From Natronomonas aquatica (GTDB lineage Archaea; Halobacteriota; Halobacteria; Halobacteriales; Haloarculaceae), in NCBI RefSeq assembly GCF_024449025.1, contig NZ_JAHLKM010000007.1, forward strand, positions 12,970 through 76,969: a DNA stretch of 64,000 nucleotides, given 5' to 3'. The notes beneath the pieces are model-generated. The model did not search any database and had not been told where the DNA came from. It saw only the letters and a list, made by a program, of their open reading frames with translations. The position numbers and the translations under genes are program-made. Of this stretch, positions 60,894 to 64,000 are shown piece by piece (positions within the stretch are counted from its first letter, which is position 1; every line of letters begins with the position of its first letter).

Positions 60894-61694
60894 TCAGTAG
60901 CCTTCGAACTCCGGTTCGCGGCCTTCCATGAACGCCTCGACACCTTCCTGGTGATCCCGGCTGTCCTCGGCCTCCTGTTCGAGCGTTTCGGCCCAGACCT
61001 TTTCGGCGTCCGTCAGGCTGTCTTTGTCCATGAGTGCACGGATGATCTCTTTCATCCCGGTGAGCGAAAGCGGCGCGTTGCTCGCGATCGTCTCGGCCAT
61101 ACCGTACGTTCGCGAATCGAGCTCTTCCCGCGGAACGACGTCGTTGAGCAGGCCCATGTCGTAGGCCCGATCGGCGTCGATAAACTCCGCGGTGAACAGC
61201 AACTCCTTGACGTTCGATGGCCCGACGTGGGCCATGATCTCCCCGATAGCCTCCCCGCCGTAGATCATCCCGAGTTTGGCCGGCGTGATCCCGAACTGCG
61301 CGTCCTCGACGGCGATCCGGAAATCACAGGCCGCGATCAGATGCATCGAACCGCCGAACGTCCCGCCGTTGATCCTCGCGATGACCGGGTAATCGAAGTG
61401 CTTGACCCGATCGACCATCTCGTCGAAGCCCACCTCTTCACCTTCCACGTCCGGTCCCTCCACACCTCCCTCGTAATTGCGCTGGTGATACGAGATATCG
61501 AACCCCGAACTGAACGCTTTCTCGCCTGCGCCGGTGATGACCAGACAGCGGACGTCGTCGCGTTCCTCCAGTTCGCGGACGGCATCGGTTATCTTCGCGA
61601 GGAGCGGCGGCCCGAGCGCGTTTCGCTTCTCGGTGTTGTCGATCGTGAGTGTCGCTACCCGATCGTCGACGTCTACGTGTACCTCTCCAGCCAT
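60894..61694 (-). CDS. Enoyl-CoA hydratase/isomerase (crotonase) family protein
   Basis: 266 residues from the ATG at 61692-61694. Crotonase fold: RNALGPPLL (near 24-32), oxyanion-hole residues in FSSGFDIS and GGTFGGSMHLIAACD (near 109-123), then FGITPAKLGMIYGG (near 132-145). The two catalytic Glu of hydratases are not at their usual places: FGQPE is replaced by FGITPA. The FxxTPAxLG pattern is closer to decarboxylase-type or divergent crotonases such as methylmalonyl-CoA decarboxylase. Activity should not be assumed to be hydration. Divergent from the TPP-enzyme gene. Confidence 0.87.
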   Translation of the reverse strand: MAGEVHVDVDDRVATLTIDNTEKRNALGPPLLAKITDAVRELEERDDVRCLVITGAGEKAFSSGFDISYHQRNYEGGVEGPDVEGEEVGFDEMVDRVKHFDYPVIARINGGTFGGSMHLIAACDFRIAVEDAQFGITPAKLGMIYGGEAIGEIMAHVGPSNVKELLFTAEFIDADRAYDMGLLNDVVPREELDSRTYGMAETIASNAPLSLTGMKEIIRALMDKDSLTDAEKVWAETLEQEAEDSRDHQEGVEAFMEGREPEFEGY

Positions 61695-61718
61695 ACGCGT
61701 ATCTGTCGCGTTTCGACT

Positions 61719-61777
61719 ATTTAAAACCGCAGGAAATTCGGCCATTTAAACCCGCGGGGAACCGCCGGGGATCCCCG
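61719..61777. promoter_or_regulatory. Duplicated TTTAAA promoter element and palindrome upstream of the crotonase gene
   Basis: Two related 17-bp units, 61719-61735 (ATTTAAAACCGCAGGAA) and 61744-61760 (ATTTAAACCCGCGGGGA), 25 bp apart. The nearer supplies the TATA box of the leftward crotonase gene about 25-31 bp from its ATG. A perfect 12-bp palindrome CGGGGATCCCCG follows at 61766-61777. The remaining spacer to 61909 has no gene. Confidence 0.45.
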
Positions 61778-61914
61778 ACGGTCGGGAAAGCGATCGGACA
61801 CCGGGGTGGGGTCAGAATCAGGACCAGGGCCGGGTTCGAAGCCCGGAACGAGGTGTCGGCCTGGGACGGCCAGCAACCTTTCTCTGAGGCCGCAGACGGA
61901 CGAAAGAACCAATC

Positions 61915-61923
61915 ATATTATAT
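61915..61923 (+). promoter_or_regulatory. TATA box of the TPP-enzyme gene
   Basis: ATATTATAT 27-35 bp upstream of the ATG at 61950, deciding between that start and the open upstream frame. Confidence 0.65.
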
Positions 61924-61949
61924 GCTTCTGTGAAGAATCGAGTCTCTAT

Positions 61950-63560
61950 ATGGATGTCACAGAAACGATAGCCCAGGCACTGAAAGCGGAGGGCGTCGAA
62001 TACCTCATCGGGTTCCCGAGCAACCCGCTTTTCGATCAGGACGCTGCGGAGGCGGTCGGCATCCGGCAGATCGTCGTCCGGCAGGAGCGAACCGGCGTTC
62101 ACATGGTAGATGCGATCGGTCGTCTGACCTCCGGTGAGGGGATCGCGGCCTTCGCCTGCCAGCACGGTCCCGGGACCGAGAACGCCATCGGGGCTGTGGC
62201 GCAGGCCTACGGGGAATCCGCGCCACTCGTCGCGATTCCGGCGGGCTACGACGAACGGAAAACCGACGTCGAACCGAAGTTCAACTCGCTGCTCAACTAC
62301 CAGCACGTCACCCAGTCGGCGGAGCAACTGACGGACACCGACGCGGTGGACGAGACGATGCGGCGTGCGTTCAGCAACGGGAAAAACGGTCGGCCGGGCC
62401 CGGCGCTCGTGGAGGTCCCGAAGGACGTCTTCCACCAGGACGTCGAGGAGTTCGACTACAAACCGGCTACCACGAGCACGCCCGGTCCGGATCCGGCCGA
62501 CATCAGCGAAGCAGCCGAGATACTGCTCGAGGCCGACCGGCCGGTCGTCTTCGCGGGACAGGGCGTCCATTACGCCCAGGGCTGGGATGCGCTCTTAGAG
62601 TTGGCCGAGACGCTCGAGGTTCCGGTCGGGACGAGTCTCAACGGCAAGAGCGCGTTTCCGGAGGACCACCCGCTATCGCTGGGCGCCGGGAGCAAGAGCG
62701 AACCCGGACAGCTAGCGCATTTCCTCCGGGAGGCCGACGTCATCTTCGGCGTCGGATGCAGTTTCACCCAGACCGCATACGGGATCACGGTTCCCGACGA
62801 CAATACGGTCATCCACTCGACGCTCGACCCCGTCGATATCGACAAGGACGTCGAGGCGGATCACTCGGTCGTCGGCGATGCCCGGCTGGTACTCGAGTCG
62901 CTTGTCGACGAGATAGAAACGCGTCTCGACGGGGATTCCCCCGGGCGCTTCGACGATGTGGCCGCCGAAATAGACGAGGTACGCGAAGACTGGCTCGCGG
63001 AGTGGCGTCCGAAACTTACCTCCGAGGAGGAACCGATCAATCCCTATCGGATCATCCACGAACTCGACGGTATCGTCGACAAGGAGGACTGTATCGTCAC
63101 CCACGATGCCGGTAACCCGCGTGACTTTCTCGCTCCCTTCTTCGAGGTGACGGAGCCGCTGTCGTACATCGGGTGGGGGAAAACGACCCAGCTCGGGTAC
63201 GGACTCGGCCTCATCATGGGAGCCAAACTGCTCCACCCGGAGAAGCTCTGTATCAACGTCTGGGGCGACGGCGCTATCGGGATGACCGGGCTGGATTTCG
63301 AGACCGCGACCCGGGAGGACATCCCGATCCTCTCGATTTACTTGAACAACCGGGAGATGGCGTCCTACGATACCCCTTTCTACGGCGACTTCGCGGAGGT
63401 CGCCGAGGCGCTCGGCGGGTACGGCGAACGAATCGAGGATCCCGACGACGTCGCGCCGGCGCTGAAACGCGGTATCGAAAAGACCCGGGAGGGGACCCCC
63501 ACGCTGTTGGAGTTCATGACGGCAAAGGAGACCGACCTCTCGCGTCCGGATCTCGAGTGA
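61950..63560 (+). CDS. Thiamine-pyrophosphate-dependent enzyme (acetolactate synthase-like)
   Basis: 536 residues from the ATG at 61950. Pyr domain with catalytic Glu in RQERTGVHMVDA (near 43-54), a central DHAP-like domain (VFAGQGVHYAQGWDALLELA near 197-216) and the PP domain with WGDGAIGMTGLDFETATREDIPILSIYLNN (near 436-465), the GDG-x(25)-NN thiamine motif. Candidates: acetolactate synthase paralogue, oxalyl-CoA decarboxylase-like, or benzoylformate decarboxylase-like enzyme. The CoA-transferase and crotonase neighbours suggest 2-oxoacid/acyl-CoA catabolism. Specific substrate unknown. Confidence 0.85.
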   Translation: MDVTETIAQALKAEGVEYLIGFPSNPLFDQDAAEAVGIRQIVVRQERTGVHMVDAIGRLTSGEGIAAFACQHGPGTENAIGAVAQAYGESAPLVAIPAGYDERKTDVEPKFNSLLNYQHVTQSAEQLTDTDAVDETMRRAFSNGKNGRPGPALVEVPKDVFHQDVEEFDYKPATTSTPGPDPADISEAAEILLEADRPVVFAGQGVHYAQGWDALLELAETLEVPVGTSLNGKSAFPEDHPLSLGAGSKSEPGQLAHFLREADVIFGVGCSFTQTAYGITVPDDNTVIHSTLDPVDIDKDVEADHSVVGDARLVLESLVDEIETRLDGDSPGRFDDVAAEIDEVREDWLAEWRPKLTSEEEPINPYRIIHELDGIVDKEDCIVTHDAGNPRDFLAPFFEVTEPLSYIGWGKTTQLGYGLGLIMGAKLLHPEKLCINVWGDGAIGMTGLDFETATREDIPILSIYLNNREMASYDTPFYGDFAEVAEALGGYGERIEDPDDVAPALKRGIEKTREGTPTLLEFMTAKETDLSRPDLE

Positions 63561-63680
63561 GACGTCCCGGGTCCGGAGTTTGAACCTCCGACCGGGCGAG
63601 CAGCCTTCTTCTCCGTTCTCTGTCGTATTTGTTCGACGGGATGGCACAAAATTTAATCGGGAGTCCCCCGAATCCCGGGT

Positions 63681-64000
63681 ATGGTCATTGTCGCGGCGGT
63701 AGACAGATCGGAAAGCACGGACCGGATCGTTACACAGGGACGGAAGCTGGCGGAGGCGTTCACCGGTGAGTTACACGTCGTACACGTGTTGAGCCGGGGT
63801 GAACTCCGCGATATCGAGCGCGCGTCGTTCGAAACGTCGGGGGAGGCCGTCGAGATGGAGCGAATAAAAGAGGTGGCGAGAGAGATCGCCCGGGAGAGCG
63901 CCGCGGATATCGCACCCGACGCGACCGCTGTCGGTCTCGTCGGGGAAGCGGCGGAGGAGGTCACGGACTATGCGAGCGACCACGACGCGGAGTACATCGT
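63681..64000 (+). CDS. Universal stress protein (3' end beyond window)
   Basis: The first about 106 residues of a UspA-domain protein: MVIVAAVDRSE at the N-terminus, LHVVHVLSR (near 31-39), and VGLVGEAAEEVTDYASDHDAEYIV leading into the G-rich ATP-binding end that lies past the window edge. Such proteins respond to nutrient and stress states. A TATA-like TTTAA lies about 27-31 bp upstream (near 63650). Confidence 0.85.
   Translation, partial: MVIVAAVDRSESTDRIVTQGRKLAEAFTGELHVVHVLSRGELRDIERASFETSGEAVEMERIKEVAREIARESAADIAPDATAVGLVGEAAEEVTDYASDHDAEYI

Noticed and set aside
61830-61846. tRNA T-arm-like sequence CCGGG-TTCGAAG-CCCGG
   Set aside because: No acceptor, D- or anticodon stems around it; probably chance palindromic GC sequence.
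1-64000. CRISPR arrays or full insertion sequences
   Set aside because: No regularly spaced repeats, cas genes or transposase genes were seen.

Overview
The window comes from a haloarchaeon (class Halobacteria). The genes are GC-rich and very acidic, and most have short or no leaders with a TATA box 24-30 bp upstream. The gene content is also archaeal: L1/L11, SRP19, Gar1, FEN1, GatE, Dph2/Dph5, archaeosortase A, PilB/PilC and RdfA. I cannot name the genus.

Positions 1-6.4 kb: L1 (cut by the window edge), a DCC-family thiol oxidoreductase, L11, a small conserved protein, a DRG-type GTPase, archaeosortase A with an overlapping Tat-exported transglutaminase-like protein, and diphthine synthase. 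At 6.4-7.5 kb are Trm5 and tRNA-Thr(CGT). At about 7.5-11.3 kb a visibly lower-GC island sits directly downstream of the tRNA. It holds a MITE-like inverted-repeat element, a leftward operon (winged-helix regulator and two candidate PD-(D/E)XK nucleases) and a rightward operon (53-residue C2H2 zinc-finger protein and cytosine-C5 methyltransferase). This looks like a regulated restriction-modification system.

Positions 11.3-31.2 kb are housekeeping backbone: small zinc protein, SRP19-Gar1, presenilin-type protease, ornithine cyclodeaminase family, MFS carrier, iron alcohol dehydrogenase, methyltransferases, FEN1, BolA, fumarase, PadR, GatE, TrmJ, FolP and MptE (with a structured RNA between them), MBL hydrolase, Lrp and aminotransferase. 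Positions 31.3-40.6 kb form a type IV pilus locus: PilB, PilC and five overlapping pilin-like genes, facing a sixth pilin-like gene on the other strand. Positions 40.7-49 kb hold small conserved proteins, a 2-hydroxyacid dehydrogenase, Dph2, a PAS protein, an UlaG-like MBL protein, and a coiled-coil protein next to a HisG-like protein.

Positions 49.1-55.5 kb are accessory: tyrosine recombinase plus DUF5805-like partner, a 1.7-kb AT-rich gene desert, an archaea-specific SMC-related ATPase and RdfA. Positions 55.7-64 kb look catabolic or signalling: ADP-ribosylglycohydrolase, IclR, aldo/keto reductase, gamma-carbonic anhydrase-like protein, class III CoA-transferase, crotonase, TPP enzyme and a universal stress protein cut by the window edge.

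The most novel-looking items are the exported transglutaminase-like partner of archaeosortase A, the island restriction-modification unit with its small zinc-finger protein and tandem operator, the structured element between folP and mptE, and the degenerate HisG-like/coiled-coil pair. All function calls are from reading sequence and remembered families; no database search was run.
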